Assembly: GCF_001922345.1 (NCBI RefSeq)
Contig: NZ_CP018811.1
Coordinates: 1,674,001-1,738,000 of the forward strand
Direction of reading: 5' to 3'
Length of the DNA stretch: 64,000 bases
Origin: Paraburkholderia sp. SOS3
Lineage (GTDB): Bacteria; Pseudomonadota; Gammaproteobacteria; Burkholderiales; Burkholderiaceae
Each line of letters starts with the position of its first letter. Position 1 is the first letter of the stretch. The notes under the pieces were generated by a model that did no database searches, had not been told where the DNA came from, and saw only the letters and a program-made list of their open reading frames with translations. The position numbers were made by a program, and so were the translations under genes. Positions 55,084 to 63,732 of this stretch are shown here, one piece after another.

Positions 55084-56383
55084 TTCGCTGTTCGGCAGGC
55101 TTGCGGTACTCGTCGTCGGGGTGCTGCTGCTGTCGCATTTCGCGTGGTACGCGTTGATCCGTCTCGAGCGCAGCAATCTGCAAACGCGCTATGCGGTCGA
55201 AGAAGCCGCGTTCCTCGTCGACGCCGTGCGTCAGCACGTCGCGCGCACGCCGGACCAGCCGCTGCCGTCGCGCGTGCGCCTCGTCGATCCGTCGAGCCCC
55301 GATGTGCCGCCCGACAACAAGTCGTTGCCGGTGCCGCTCGACCGCTTTGTCGAAGATGTGCGCGACCGCATGCCCGATTCGACGCAGGTGCGCATCGGCT
55401 TGCCGGGCAAGCCTCCTACGCTTTGGGTCAAGTCCGCGGCGGATCGCAGCTGGATCGTCGTTCCGGTACAGCCGTTGCGTCCGCCGAGGTCGCTCGACCG
55501 CATGGTGCTGTGGCTCACCGTGATCTTCTCGGCCGGCGTGATGGCCGCGCTGTTTGCCGCGTGGCAACTGCAGCAGCCGCTGCGTTCGCTTGCCCAGGCG
55601 GTCGCACGCTTCGGCCGCGGCCTGCCGGTGCCGCCCGTGCGCGAACGCGGGCCGCGCGAGTTGCGGCAGCTCACGCATGGCTTCAATCAGATGGTGCAGG
55701 AGGTCGCGCGCACCGAGAACGACCGCGCGGTCATGCTCGCCGGTGTCGCGCACGATCTGAAGACGCCGCTCGCGCGACTGCGCCTGCGCGCCGAGATGAT
55801 GGAAGAGCCGAAGATGCGCGACGGAGTCGTGCGCGATGTCGACTCGATGACGCATATCGTCGATCAGTTCCTCGTGTTCGCGCACGATGGCGCGGACCGC
55901 AGCGAGCCTGTCGAAGTGGACGAGCAATGCGAACGCGTCGTGCGCAGTTATCGCGCGGTCGCGCCGGGTTCGAGCGCCGTGCAGACGGATCTGCGCGCGG
56001 GGCCGGGCTTTACGCTGCCGGCCGCGACGCTCGATCGTATCCTGTCCAACCTGCTCGACAACGCGCATGCGTATGGCGCGCCGCCGGTGCTCGTCGCGAC
56101 GTCGCGCACGGCGGCCGGCTATGCGCTGTCGATCAGCGACAACGGCACCGGCATCGCCGCGCAAGACCTGATCAACGCCGCACGGCCATTCGTGCGGCTC
56201 GATCCGGCGCGCGGCGGCAACGGCCACAGCGGTCTGGGCCTCGCAATCGTCGAGCGGCTCGTGCGGCGCGCGGGCGGCACATGGGAAATCGGCAATCACG
56301 ACGGACGCGGTTTGCGCGTGCTGATGACGTTCCCGCTCGAAGCCGTGTCGCGCGCAACGTCGGCGTCGGAAAGCGTCTGGTAG
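55067..56383 (+). CDS. Sensor histidine kinase (EnvZ/CpxA-like)
   Basis: A 438-residue inner-membrane kinase. TM1 about 10-30, periplasmic sensor about 35-142, TM2 about 145-165, HAMP to about 215, dimerisation/phosphoacceptor segment GVAHDLKTPLARLR with His229, and ATPase domain with N box NLLDNAHAYG, G1 DNGTGI and G2 GLGLAI. ATG at 55067 inside the end of the regulator gene. It phosphorylates the preceding regulator. Confidence 0.92.
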   Translation: MRRPIDSLFGRLAVLVVGVLLLSHFAWYALIRLERSNLQTRYAVEEAAFLVDAVRQHVARTPDQPLPSRVRLVDPSSPDVPPDNKSLPVPLDRFVEDVRDRMPDSTQVRIGLPGKPPTLWVKSAADRSWIVVPVQPLRPPRSLDRMVLWLTVIFSAGVMAALFAAWQLQQPLRSLAQAVARFGRGLPVPPVRERGPRELRQLTHGFNQMVQEVARTENDRAVMLAGVAHDLKTPLARLRLRAEMMEEPKMRDGVVRDVDSMTHIVDQFLVFAHDGADRSEPVEVDEQCERVVRSYRAVAPGSSAVQTDLRAGPGFTLPAATLDRILSNLLDNAHAYGAPPVLVATSRTAAGYALSISDNGTGIAAQDLINAARPFVRLDPARGGNGHSGLGLAIVERLVRRAGGTWEIGNHDGRGLRVLMTFPLEAVSRATSASESVW

Positions 56384-56450
56384 TGCGGGTAGGGTGGTGG
56401 ATCGCGTCGCGAGCCGCGCTACCATTGCGGCGGCCGCGATGCGTGGCGTC

Positions 56451-56717
56451 TTATTCGGTGAAAAGCGTATTGAGCGCGGCGGCCGCTTCGCTATCGACGG
56501 TGTTCCACGTTACCGTCTCCGCTTCGAAAATGTAGTGCGTCGTGTATTTGCCGAGGCGCGCGAGAATTTCCTCCTGCAGGGTTTCAGGCGTGGCATCGAG
56601 CTTCAGATACCAGGCGGTCGACGACAGCCGCGTCTGAAATGCGCCATATTCGGCGAGTAGATGGTCGAACGCGTCAGCATCCTGATCGCGGCAGACGATC
56701 ACCAGATTTCCCTTCAT
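56451..56717 (-). CDS. Small conserved-looking protein, function unknown
   Basis: An 88-residue soluble protein, MKGNLVIVCRDQDADAF then a mix of short strands and helices (FQTRLSSTAWYLKLDATPE). Its length and order (beta strand, helix, Trp-containing strand, helix with ILARL, strand) recall the ferredoxin-like SinR/Cas2-type fold, but that is an impression, not a match. GGGAGGCTCGC precedes ATG 56717. It lies between the histidine kinase (convergent) and a diguanylate cyclase, with no operon partner. Confidence 0.6.
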   Translation of the reverse strand: MKGNLVIVCRDQDADAFDHLLAEYGAFQTRLSSTAWYLKLDATPETLQEEILARLGKYTTHYIFEAETVTWNTVDSEAAAALNTLFTE

Positions 56718-56948
56718 GCGAGCCTCCCGGGTAAGCGGCGGTAACTATTCGGTGACGACAGGCGAAGTAGCCAGCCGATAGCAGGCGGATGTCAGCAACG
56801 GCGGCGGTCGCCGCGTGCGCTCGCTATCTTCGGATGTAAGCCTTGGGCTGATGATACCGCGTCGCTTCCGCGCCGATAGCGGTTAGCGTACGTTGGCGCG
56901 TGGCGGCGCCCCGCGGCGTTTCCGCACGGGGCGGTAGAAGCACACGGC

Positions 56949-58628
56949 TTAAAGGGCGGTCGCCGGTGTGCGCGCGGGCGGCGCCGTATCGTCGGGCGGC
57001 ACTGCTTCACTGCGATCGCGCCCGCCCGACTTCGCCGCATAGAGCGCGAGATCGGCGCGGCTCACGATGCGCTCCGGCGCATCTTCCGGCGACAGCTCGG
57101 TAATGCCGATGCTCACGCTCAAACCCGCGGTGGCCGGCAGCTTCGCGCATGGCGTGGCCTTCAGGCCGATGCGCAGCCGCTCGACGACGGCAAGCCCCGC
57201 GCTCAACGTGGTGGACGGCAGCAGAATGCCGAACTCCTCGCCGCCCAGACGCCCGATCGCATCGCTGCCGCGCAACGCAGTGCGGCAGGTGTCGACGAAA
57301 TGTTCGAGTGCACGGTCGCCGGTCGCGTGACCGAAGCGGTCGTTGATCTGCTTGAAGTGATCGAGATCGGCGATCGCCATGCATAGCGGTTCGCCTGTCG
57401 CACGCGCGCGATCGATTTCGTGGCGCAGCAGGTCGAGGAAGTAGCGGCGCGACAGCGCGCCGGTCAGCGCGTCGTGGCGCGCTTCGGCCGACAGCAGCGT
57501 ATTGGCCGCCTGCAGCTGCTCGGCGAGATCGCGCGTCGCGCGATGGTGGCGGCGCTCGCGCAGATACGACACGGTGATCACCCAGGCGAGCGATACGGTG
57601 CCCGCCAGCGTCAGGAACACGAGCATGTGGTCGCGCTTGTGATTGCGCAGCAGTTCGCTCCAGGCGCCGAGCGGATCGACCAGATGCGCGGAGAGCCCGG
57701 AGTTCAGCCCGCTGCGCGACTGATAGAGCGTCGGGGTGGCGTGACCCGGCATATCGAACAGCTGCGCGGCGACGTCGTCGGGCACCCAGGGCGCCGCGCG
57801 CCGCACCTGGCGCGCGACCGGCTGGATCTGCACGGCCCGAAACGTTTCTCGACGATACGTGCTGATCCGTTCGGCGGCCGACATCTGCGTGACGCGCGAA
57901 TTCGGCATCGCTTCGCCTTCGAGTGTCGCGTTATGCGCCATGATGATCACACCATTTTCGTCGGTGACGAACGTGCCCGCGTGCGCGACCCAGTGGCGCA
58001 AGCGCGCGATGCCGACCTTCGCGACGATCGCGCCGACCAGCAGCCCGTCGTCGTAGACCGGCGCCGAGATGAAGATGCCCGGCTCGCCGCTCAGGCGCCC
58101 GACGCCATATGCTTCGCCGAACGCGCCGAGCAGCGCGTTCGTCAGGTAGCTGCGCGAACGCATGTCGAGTCCGATGAACGATTGCGGGCTTTGCGCATTG
58201 CTCGCCGCGACGCAAAGCCCGTTCGCATTGACGAGCCAGATGACGTCGAGTCCGGAAAAGCCCTGCGCGTCATGCAGAAAATTGTTGACTGCGGCAAGTT
58301 CGCGCGCGGCGAGCAGTTCGTTGCGATGCGCGGGTTGCGCGTCGATACCGGGCGCGGTGTAATTGCCCGCATGCGAGAGCGCCTGCTGGATCACGCCGAG
58401 TTCGGCCATGGTCGCGGGAATCGCGCGAGACATCGCGAGGTCGCTCGCGATCACCTCCGCCATGTTGTAGACGATCGACGACGACATCTGGCGCTGCTGA
58501 CGCAACGCCGCGTCCAGTTCCTGCTGGACCATGCGATCGGCGACGAGGCCGGACAGAAACCAGCAAACGAGCGCGACCAGTACGAAACTGGCCGGCCCGA
58601 CCGCCTGGCGCAAGGTTGTCCGTTTCAT
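56949..58628 (-). CDS. Diguanylate cyclase with periplasmic CACHE-like sensor
   Basis: A 559-residue membrane protein. TM1 about 12-30, a large periplasmic sensor (about 35-335) of CACHE type with a PDC-like ISAPVYDDGLLVGAI, TM2 about 343-360, a short coil, then a GGDEF domain from about 390. The active site reads GGEEF (GRLGGEEFG) and is preceded five residues upstream by the RGSD (RxxD) inhibitory site, so it should make cyclic di-GMP and be feedback-inhibited. ATG at 58628, AGAGGG upstream. It stands alone. Confidence 0.92.
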   Translation of the reverse strand: MKRTTLRQAVGPASFVLVALVCWFLSGLVADRMVQQELDAALRQQRQMSSSIVYNMAEVIASDLAMSRAIPATMAELGVIQQALSHAGNYTAPGIDAQPAHRNELLAARELAAVNNFLHDAQGFSGLDVIWLVNANGLCVAASNAQSPQSFIGLDMRSRSYLTNALLGAFGEAYGVGRLSGEPGIFISAPVYDDGLLVGAIVAKVGIARLRHWVAHAGTFVTDENGVIIMAHNATLEGEAMPNSRVTQMSAAERISTYRRETFRAVQIQPVARQVRRAAPWVPDDVAAQLFDMPGHATPTLYQSRSGLNSGLSAHLVDPLGAWSELLRNHKRDHMLVFLTLAGTVSLAWVITVSYLRERRHHRATRDLAEQLQAANTLLSAEARHDALTGALSRRYFLDLLRHEIDRARATGEPLCMAIADLDHFKQINDRFGHATGDRALEHFVDTCRTALRGSDAIGRLGGEEFGILLPSTTLSAGLAVVERLRIGLKATPCAKLPATAGLSVSIGITELSPEDAPERIVSRADLALYAAKSGGRDRSEAVPPDDTAPPARTPATAL

Positions 58629-59217
58629 CGACCCTCTGATCCGTCTGAGTGTTTCATGCGGCAAGGTCATTCGCTGCGACGCGCCGGCACCGGGCCGCTT
58701 CCCTCGTCGTGTGCCGTGCGGCTCGCCGGATCCGGCCAGATCCGCGGGGCCGTGCGCCACCGGGCCGCTTCCCGATTTTAACCGCCACGCGGCGGCGTGC
58801 GAGTCCGTTATTTGTCGTCACGGCCCTCGCGCTTCGCCTTGCATGATCCTTATCGGCTTGCAGCCTTAGTTTCTGAATAGAGGATGCGCGCATGGTTGCA
58901 CGCCGCTGTGGCTTGCGCGCGACGGTTTCGCGAAGTGCCGCGCGCCGCGTGCAGGCTAAGCCATGGCCATGGTTGTGCCGGTCATGCTGGTTGTAGTACT
59001 GTCGTGCCGTCCAAAATAGGGAAAGCTCGCGAGCCCTCGCCAGTCCGGGGCCGCGCCCGACGCCAACGACCACCGCGCTCACGCGTTTTGCCATGCCTGA
59101 TTTCAGCTTTCCGGACCGATTCGCGCGCCGCTGTGCCGCGCCCGACTGCATGCCGCGAGGCACGACCCGAGGCATCACCCAAACCGCAATCCGCGCCGAG
59201 AGCGGCAAGGGGGCCTG
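58629..59217. other. Divergent region between the diguanylate cyclase and the ABC permease
   Basis: A 589-bp gap carrying both promoters. AT-richer around 58845-58885. A minus-strand frame (58654-59409) spans it but has no ribosome site or family features. No convincing gene seen. Confidence 0.45.
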
Positions 59218-60972
59218 ATGGATCTCTTCAGCTTCAACCTCAATCGCACCGCCAACGCATCGGCGTGGCGCGTGTTGCCGAACCGCTGGGACTTCGTCGC
59301 GTTTCCGCTCATCATCTGCGCGATCGCGATGGCCGCGATCGGCTTTCACGAGACGATGGCGCCGATCTCGACGCTGAAGACGCAGGCCATCTCGCTCAAT
59401 CCGGCACACCTTCCCGAATATGCGATGCGCACCACGCTACGCATGCTCGCCGCGATGGCCGCCTCGCTCGTGTTCACGCTCGTGTACGGCACGCTTGCCG
59501 CGAAAAGCCGGCGGGCGGGGCAGGTGCTCGTGCCGATCCTCGACATCCTGCAGTCGGTGCCGGTGCTCGGCTATATCTCGTTTACGGTGACGTTCTTCCT
59601 CGCGCTCGTGCCGTCGCGCGTGCTCGGCGCGGAACTGGCGGCGATCTTCGCGATCTTCACGAGCCAGGCGTGGAACATGACGTTCAGCTTCTACCAGTCG
59701 CTGCGCACGGTGCCGCGCGATCTGGACGAAGTCTCGCGCGGCTTTCACCTCACGTCATGGCAGCGCTTCTGGAAGCTCGAGGTGCCGTTCTCGATGCCGG
59801 GCCTCATCTGGAACATGATGATGTCGATGTCGGGCGGCTGGTTCTTCGTGGTCGCCTCGGAAGCGATTACGGTCGGCAACCATACGATTACCTTGCCGGG
59901 CATCGGCGCCTATCTCGCACAGGCGATCGCCGAGCAGAACCTGCACGCGATCGGCTGGGTGATCCTGACGATGACCATCGTCATCCTGCTTTACGACCAG
60001 CTGCTGTTCCGCCCGCTCGTCGCGTGGGCGGACAAATTCCGCATGGAGAACACGAGCTCGGGCAATGCGCCCGAGTCGTGGCTGCTCGACCTGATTCGCC
60101 GCACGCGCCTCATCCATCGGCTGCTCGTGCCGCTCGGCTGGTGTTTCGCACGCGCGGCGCGCATTCCGCTGCGGCTGTCGTCGGTCGGGCCGGTGCGTTT
60201 TCCGGCCGTGCAAAGCGGCACGACGCGGCGTATCGGCGATCTCGTCTGGTCGATCGTCGTGCTGCTGGTTACCGTGTACGTGCTGTATCGCGTGATCGCG
60301 TACGTGCGCACCGGCGTGACGCTCGACGAGATCGGCCATGTGCTCGTGCTCGGGCTCATTACGCTGTTGCGCGTGATCGTTTTGATCGCGATCGCGTCGG
60401 TGATCTGGGTGCCGCTTGGTGTGCTGATCGGCCTGCGTCCGAGGCTTGCGGAAAAAATCCAGCCGCTTGCGCAGTTTCTCGCCGCGTTTCCGGCGAACCT
60501 GCTGTTCCCGGTGTTCGTGATCGCGATCGTGCGCTGGCATCTGAACCCGGATATCTGGCTCTCGCCGCTGATCGTGCTCGGTACGCAGTGGTATATCCTG
60601 TTCAACGTGATCGCGGGGGCGAGCGCCTATCCGAACGACTACCGCGAGGCGGCGAAGAATTTCCGCATTCGCGGCTGGCAGTGGTGGCGCCAGGCAATGC
60701 TGCCGGGCGTGTTCCCGTACTACATCACGGGTGCGATCACGGCATCGGGCGGCGCGTGGAATGCGAGCATCGTCGCCGAGTTCGTCGAGTGGGGCCATAC
60801 GCGCGTCGCGGCGCACGGCCTCGGCGCATACATTGCGCAGAACACCGAAGCTGGCGACTATCCGAAAATCATCCTGGGCATCGCGGTGATGTCCCTGTTC
60901 GTGACCCTGTTCAATCGACTGCTGTGGCGTCCGCTGTATGCGCACGCCGAATCGCGACTGCGGCTCGATTGA
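59218..60972 (+). CDS. ABC transporter permease with two fused permease domains (NitT/TauT-like)
   Basis: A 584-residue inner-membrane protein made of two binding-protein-dependent permease halves. The first (about 25-275) has EAA-like EVSRGFHLTSWQRFWKLEVP; the second (about 340-575) has EAAKNFRIRGWQWWRQAMLP. About twelve helices, so one chain can form the whole channel. It is followed 22 bp later by its ATPase. Homologues are annotated nitrate/sulfonate/bicarbonate-type. No binding-protein gene is adjacent, so the substrate is unknown. Confidence 0.88.
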   Translation: MDLFSFNLNRTANASAWRVLPNRWDFVAFPLIICAIAMAAIGFHETMAPISTLKTQAISLNPAHLPEYAMRTTLRMLAAMAASLVFTLVYGTLAAKSRRAGQVLVPILDILQSVPVLGYISFTVTFFLALVPSRVLGAELAAIFAIFTSQAWNMTFSFYQSLRTVPRDLDEVSRGFHLTSWQRFWKLEVPFSMPGLIWNMMMSMSGGWFFVVASEAITVGNHTITLPGIGAYLAQAIAEQNLHAIGWVILTMTIVILLYDQLLFRPLVAWADKFRMENTSSGNAPESWLLDLIRRTRLIHRLLVPLGWCFARAARIPLRLSSVGPVRFPAVQSGTTRRIGDLVWSIVVLLVTVYVLYRVIAYVRTGVTLDEIGHVLVLGLITLLRVIVLIAIASVIWVPLGVLIGLRPRLAEKIQPLAQFLAAFPANLLFPVFVIAIVRWHLNPDIWLSPLIVLGTQWYILFNVIAGASAYPNDYREAAKNFRIRGWQWWRQAMLPGVFPYYITGAITASGGAWNASIVAEFVEWGHTRVAAHGLGAYIAQNTEAGDYPKIILGIAVMSLFVTLFNRLLWRPLYAHAESRLRLD

Positions 60973-60994
60973 TTGCAACTGAAGGCAAAACACG

Positions 60995-62335
60995 ATGCAA
61001 AATCCTAAAGCCGCCGCCACGCCGATTCAGACGCCGCCGATGCCACCGCGCCTCGGCGACGAGATTCTGCGCGTCAAGGATGTCTGCCGCGGGTTCAACA
61101 AGACGCAGGGCGAGCTGCTCGTGCTCGACGACGCCAATTTGTCGCTGCGCGAAGGCGAGATCGTCGGTCTGCTGGGCCGCTCGGGTTCGGGCAAGTCGAC
61201 GCTGTTGCGCATCATCGCGGGGCTCATCGAGCCGACCGACGGCGAAGTCACGTATATGGGCAAGCCGCTCGAGGGGCCGGCCGAGGGCGTCGCGATGGTG
61301 TTCCAGACGTTCGCGCTGTTTCCGTGGCTGACCGTGCTGCAGAACGTCGAGGCGGGGCTCGAGGCGCAGGGCGTGCCGGCGCGCGAACGGCGCGAGCGCG
61401 CGCTCGCGGCGATCGACCTGATCGGTCTGGACGGCTTCGAGAATGCGTATCCGCGCGAGCTGTCGGGCGGCATGCGCCAGCGCGTGGGGTTCGCGCGCGC
61501 GCTGGTGGTGGACCCGACGCTGCTGCTGATGGACGAGCCGTTCTCGGCGCTCGACGTGCTGACGGCCGAGACGCTGCGCACCGATCTGCTCGATCTGTGG
61601 ACGCAGGGCCGCATGCCGATCAAGTCGGTGCTGATCGTCACGCACAACATCGAGGAAGCGGTGTTCATGTGCGACCGCATTCTGGTGCTGTCGTCGAACC
61701 CGGGGCGCGTGATTGCCGAGATCAAGGTGCCGTTCAAGCATCCGCGCAACCGTCTGGACCCGGCGTTCCGCAAGCTGGTGGACGACATCTACGCGAAGAT
61801 GACCGCGCGCCAGACCGGCGAGACGACGCGCAAGGGGCTCGAGCTGCATAGCTGGCTGCCGCACGTATCGACGAACCTGATGGCGGGTCTGATCGAAACG
61901 CTGGCGGCCGCGCCGTATCACGGGCGCGCGGACATGCCGGAAATCGCGCGCTCGCTGCATCTCGAGGTGGACGACCTGTTTCCGATCGCCGAAGTGCTGC
62001 AGAACCTCGGTTTTGCCGACGTGCGCGAGGGCGACATCTTCCTCACGCCGCCGGCGCGCGTGTTCGCCGAGTTCGGCACGCAGGAGCGCAAGCTGATGTT
62101 CGCCGATCACCTGCTCAAGCACGTGCCGCTCGCGGCGCGGATCAAGAAGGTGCTCAACGAGCGGCCCGGTCACCGCGCGCCGCGCGTGCGCTTCGAGCAG
62201 GAGCTCGAAGATTTCCTCTCCGACAGCGCGGCCGAAGAGACGCTCGACGCGGTGATCAACTGGGGACGTTATGGCGAGATTTTTTCGTATAACGACCAGT
62301 CGGAGATTTTCAGCCTCGAAGACGTCGAGTCCTGA
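60995..62335 (+). CDS. ABC transporter ATP-binding protein with AAA-associated C-terminal domain
   Basis: A 446-residue NitT/TauT-class ATPase. Walker A GRSGSGKST (about 65-73), signature LSGGMRQRVGFARAL, Walker B LLLMDEPFSALD, switch His in VTHNIEEA. The extra C-terminal part (from about 285: MAGLIETLAAAPYHGRADMPE) is the AAA-associated domain found in this subgroup, possibly regulatory. ATG at 60995. Works with the upstream fused permease. Confidence 0.9.
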   Translation: MQNPKAAATPIQTPPMPPRLGDEILRVKDVCRGFNKTQGELLVLDDANLSLREGEIVGLLGRSGSGKSTLLRIIAGLIEPTDGEVTYMGKPLEGPAEGVAMVFQTFALFPWLTVLQNVEAGLEAQGVPARERRERALAAIDLIGLDGFENAYPRELSGGMRQRVGFARALVVDPTLLLMDEPFSALDVLTAETLRTDLLDLWTQGRMPIKSVLIVTHNIEEAVFMCDRILVLSSNPGRVIAEIKVPFKHPRNRLDPAFRKLVDDIYAKMTARQTGETTRKGLELHSWLPHVSTNLMAGLIETLAAAPYHGRADMPEIARSLHLEVDDLFPIAEVLQNLGFADVREGDIFLTPPARVFAEFGTQERKLMFADHLLKHVPLAARIKKVLNERPGHRAPRVRFEQELEDFLSDSAAEETLDAVINWGRYGEIFSYNDQSEIFSLEDVES

Positions 62336-62350
62336 CCGGCGCGGGAACCG

Positions 62351-62932
62351 CTACTGCAGGTTCCCCCACCGATCGACCGCGGGCTCGGCTGACGCCCATT
62401 TCCACCAGCGCTTGTCCTGCTGCATCTGACACGCGGCAGCCGTGTACCAGTGCTCGGGCGAATTCGCTTCGTCGCCGTCGGCGACCGAGAACGCGAACTC
62501 CTTGCAGTCCGCGAGCGCCGATGAGAACGCGCGCGTCACGCGGATTTGCCCGTGGCCGTTCTCGATCGGCAGCGTGTGCTTGACGTTCCACGGCCGTGTG
62601 TCACCGACCTTCATCGTGCCGACGAGTGCCGCGATCACGTTTTGCTGATCGCTGTGCATGACGCGGTAATAGCGATTGATCGATTCGGTAGTGACCGCCT
62701 GCACCGCGATGCCGACGCCGATGCCGATCGCCGGATTCGCGGTCACGATGCCGGTTGCCGTGCCCGCCGCCGCACCGCCTGCCGCGCCGAGCGACGTCGA
62801 ACTGCAGCCGCTCACGAGCGCCCCGACGCTTGCGCATAGCGCGACGACCCACGCGGCGCGCAGCAGGTGCCTCGCCTTGCGCGCTTCATGCGTGACGCCG
62901 AGGGCTTGCGGACTGCCTGCGGCCGCGCTCAT
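62351..62932 (-). CDS. Lipoprotein of paralogous pair (downstream member)
   Basis: A 193-residue predicted lipoprotein: an unusually long 25-residue N-region, hydrophobic stretch, lipobox LVSGC (Cys43), a Gly/Ala-rich segment (GAAGGAAAGTATGIV), then a C-terminal domain with DCKEFAFSV and WKWASAEPAVDRWGNLQ. The ATG overlaps the stop of the upstream paralogue (ATGA), which fixes the start. It shares the end of the chain with its neighbour, so the pair arose by duplication. Function unknown; convergent with the ABC ATPase (15 bp apart). Confidence 0.8.
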   Translation of the reverse strand: MSAAAGSPQALGVTHEARKARHLLRAAWVVALCASVGALVSGCSSTSLGAAGGAAAGTATGIVTANPAIGIGVGIAVQAVTTESINRYYRVMHSDQQNVIAALVGTMKVGDTRPWNVKHTLPIENGHGQIRVTRAFSSALADCKEFAFSVADGDEANSPEHWYTAAACQMQQDKRWWKWASAEPAVDRWGNLQ

Positions 62933-63489
62933 TGCAGCGCGCCCCAACGTTCGGTCGCGGGTTCGGCCGATGCCCACTGCCACGTGTTGCCGTCGCGGCA
63001 GATCGAAGCGACATAGAACGCGCTCGACGCGGGTTTGTCCTGCGTCGCCGCCTTGTCGACCGAAAAGACAATTTCCTTGCAATCGAGCGGACCGCTGCTG
63101 ATGATGCGGCTCACGGTCACGCGCCCGTGTTCGTCCTCTTCGAGCGGCACCGAATGCGTGACGCTCCACGGCGCGACGCCGCCGACGTCGAGTGGCCCGG
63201 CAACCTGGGCAATGCCGTTCTGCGTATTGCGATGGATCACGCGCTCCGAATACTGGACGCCAGCGCGCGCCGCGGCGACGGCGCCGAGGCCGATGCCGGT
63301 TGCGACCGCCGCATTGTTGGTGACGGACCCGGCGATCGCCGCGCCGGCGATGCCGGCGCCCGCCGTTGCGCTTTCGGAGTAGAGAGACGAGCAGCCGCTC
63401 AGTGCGGTAATGGCCGCAACGACGACGAGCGCGGCCAGCAGCGCGCCCGGACGCGGCACACTCAAGGCGCCGGACATGGTGTTTTGCAT
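62929..63489 (-). CDS. Lipoprotein of paralogous pair (upstream member)
   Basis: A 186-residue predicted lipoprotein, lipobox ALSGC (Cys33), followed by a Gly/Ala-rich region (GAGIAGAAIAGSV) and a C-terminal domain containing DCKEIVFSV and WQWASAEPATERWGALQ. The shared DCKE, WASAEPA and RWG-LQ blocks with the next gene show a tandem duplication with translational coupling. ATG at 63489; a second in-frame ATG lies at residue 5. Conserved Cys residues in the C-terminal domains could form disulfides. No known family recognised. Confidence 0.8.
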   Translation of the reverse strand: MQNTMSGALSVPRPGALLAALVVVAAITALSGCSSLYSESATAGAGIAGAAIAGSVTNNAAVATGIGLGAVAAARAGVQYSERVIHRNTQNGIAQVAGPLDVGGVAPWSVTHSVPLEEDEHGRVTVSRIISSGPLDCKEIVFSVDKAATQDKPASSAFYVASICRDGNTWQWASAEPATERWGALQ

Positions 63490-63732
63490 TGCTTCTTTTT
63501 GCTCCTGCTCACCCGTCGCGCCTTGTGGAGGGGCGGCCGCTACGGGTCAGACCTCATGACTTGTTTGCAAAAAGGATTGTGCAGGATGCCTTTTGTAATT
63601 GGCATAGAAAAAATGCAAGTAATTGCAAAACCTGATGCGCGCGCCAAACGTTTCTGTTTAAGGCGCTCGCGCATTGTGGTTGCGCCGACCGACATGCTTG
63701 CCGGTTGGGCATGCGGTCGTGTCGTTTAGCCG

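Noticed and set aside
58654..59409. A 251-codon minus-strand frame in the region before the ABC permease
   Set aside because: It begins inside the permease gene on the opposite strand, has no clear ribosome site and shadow-like composition.
63600..63625. TGGCAT...ATGC resembling a sigma-54 promoter near the NtrC-type regulator
   Set aside because: The spacing between the GG and GC elements is two bases too long; sigma-54 promoters do not tolerate this.
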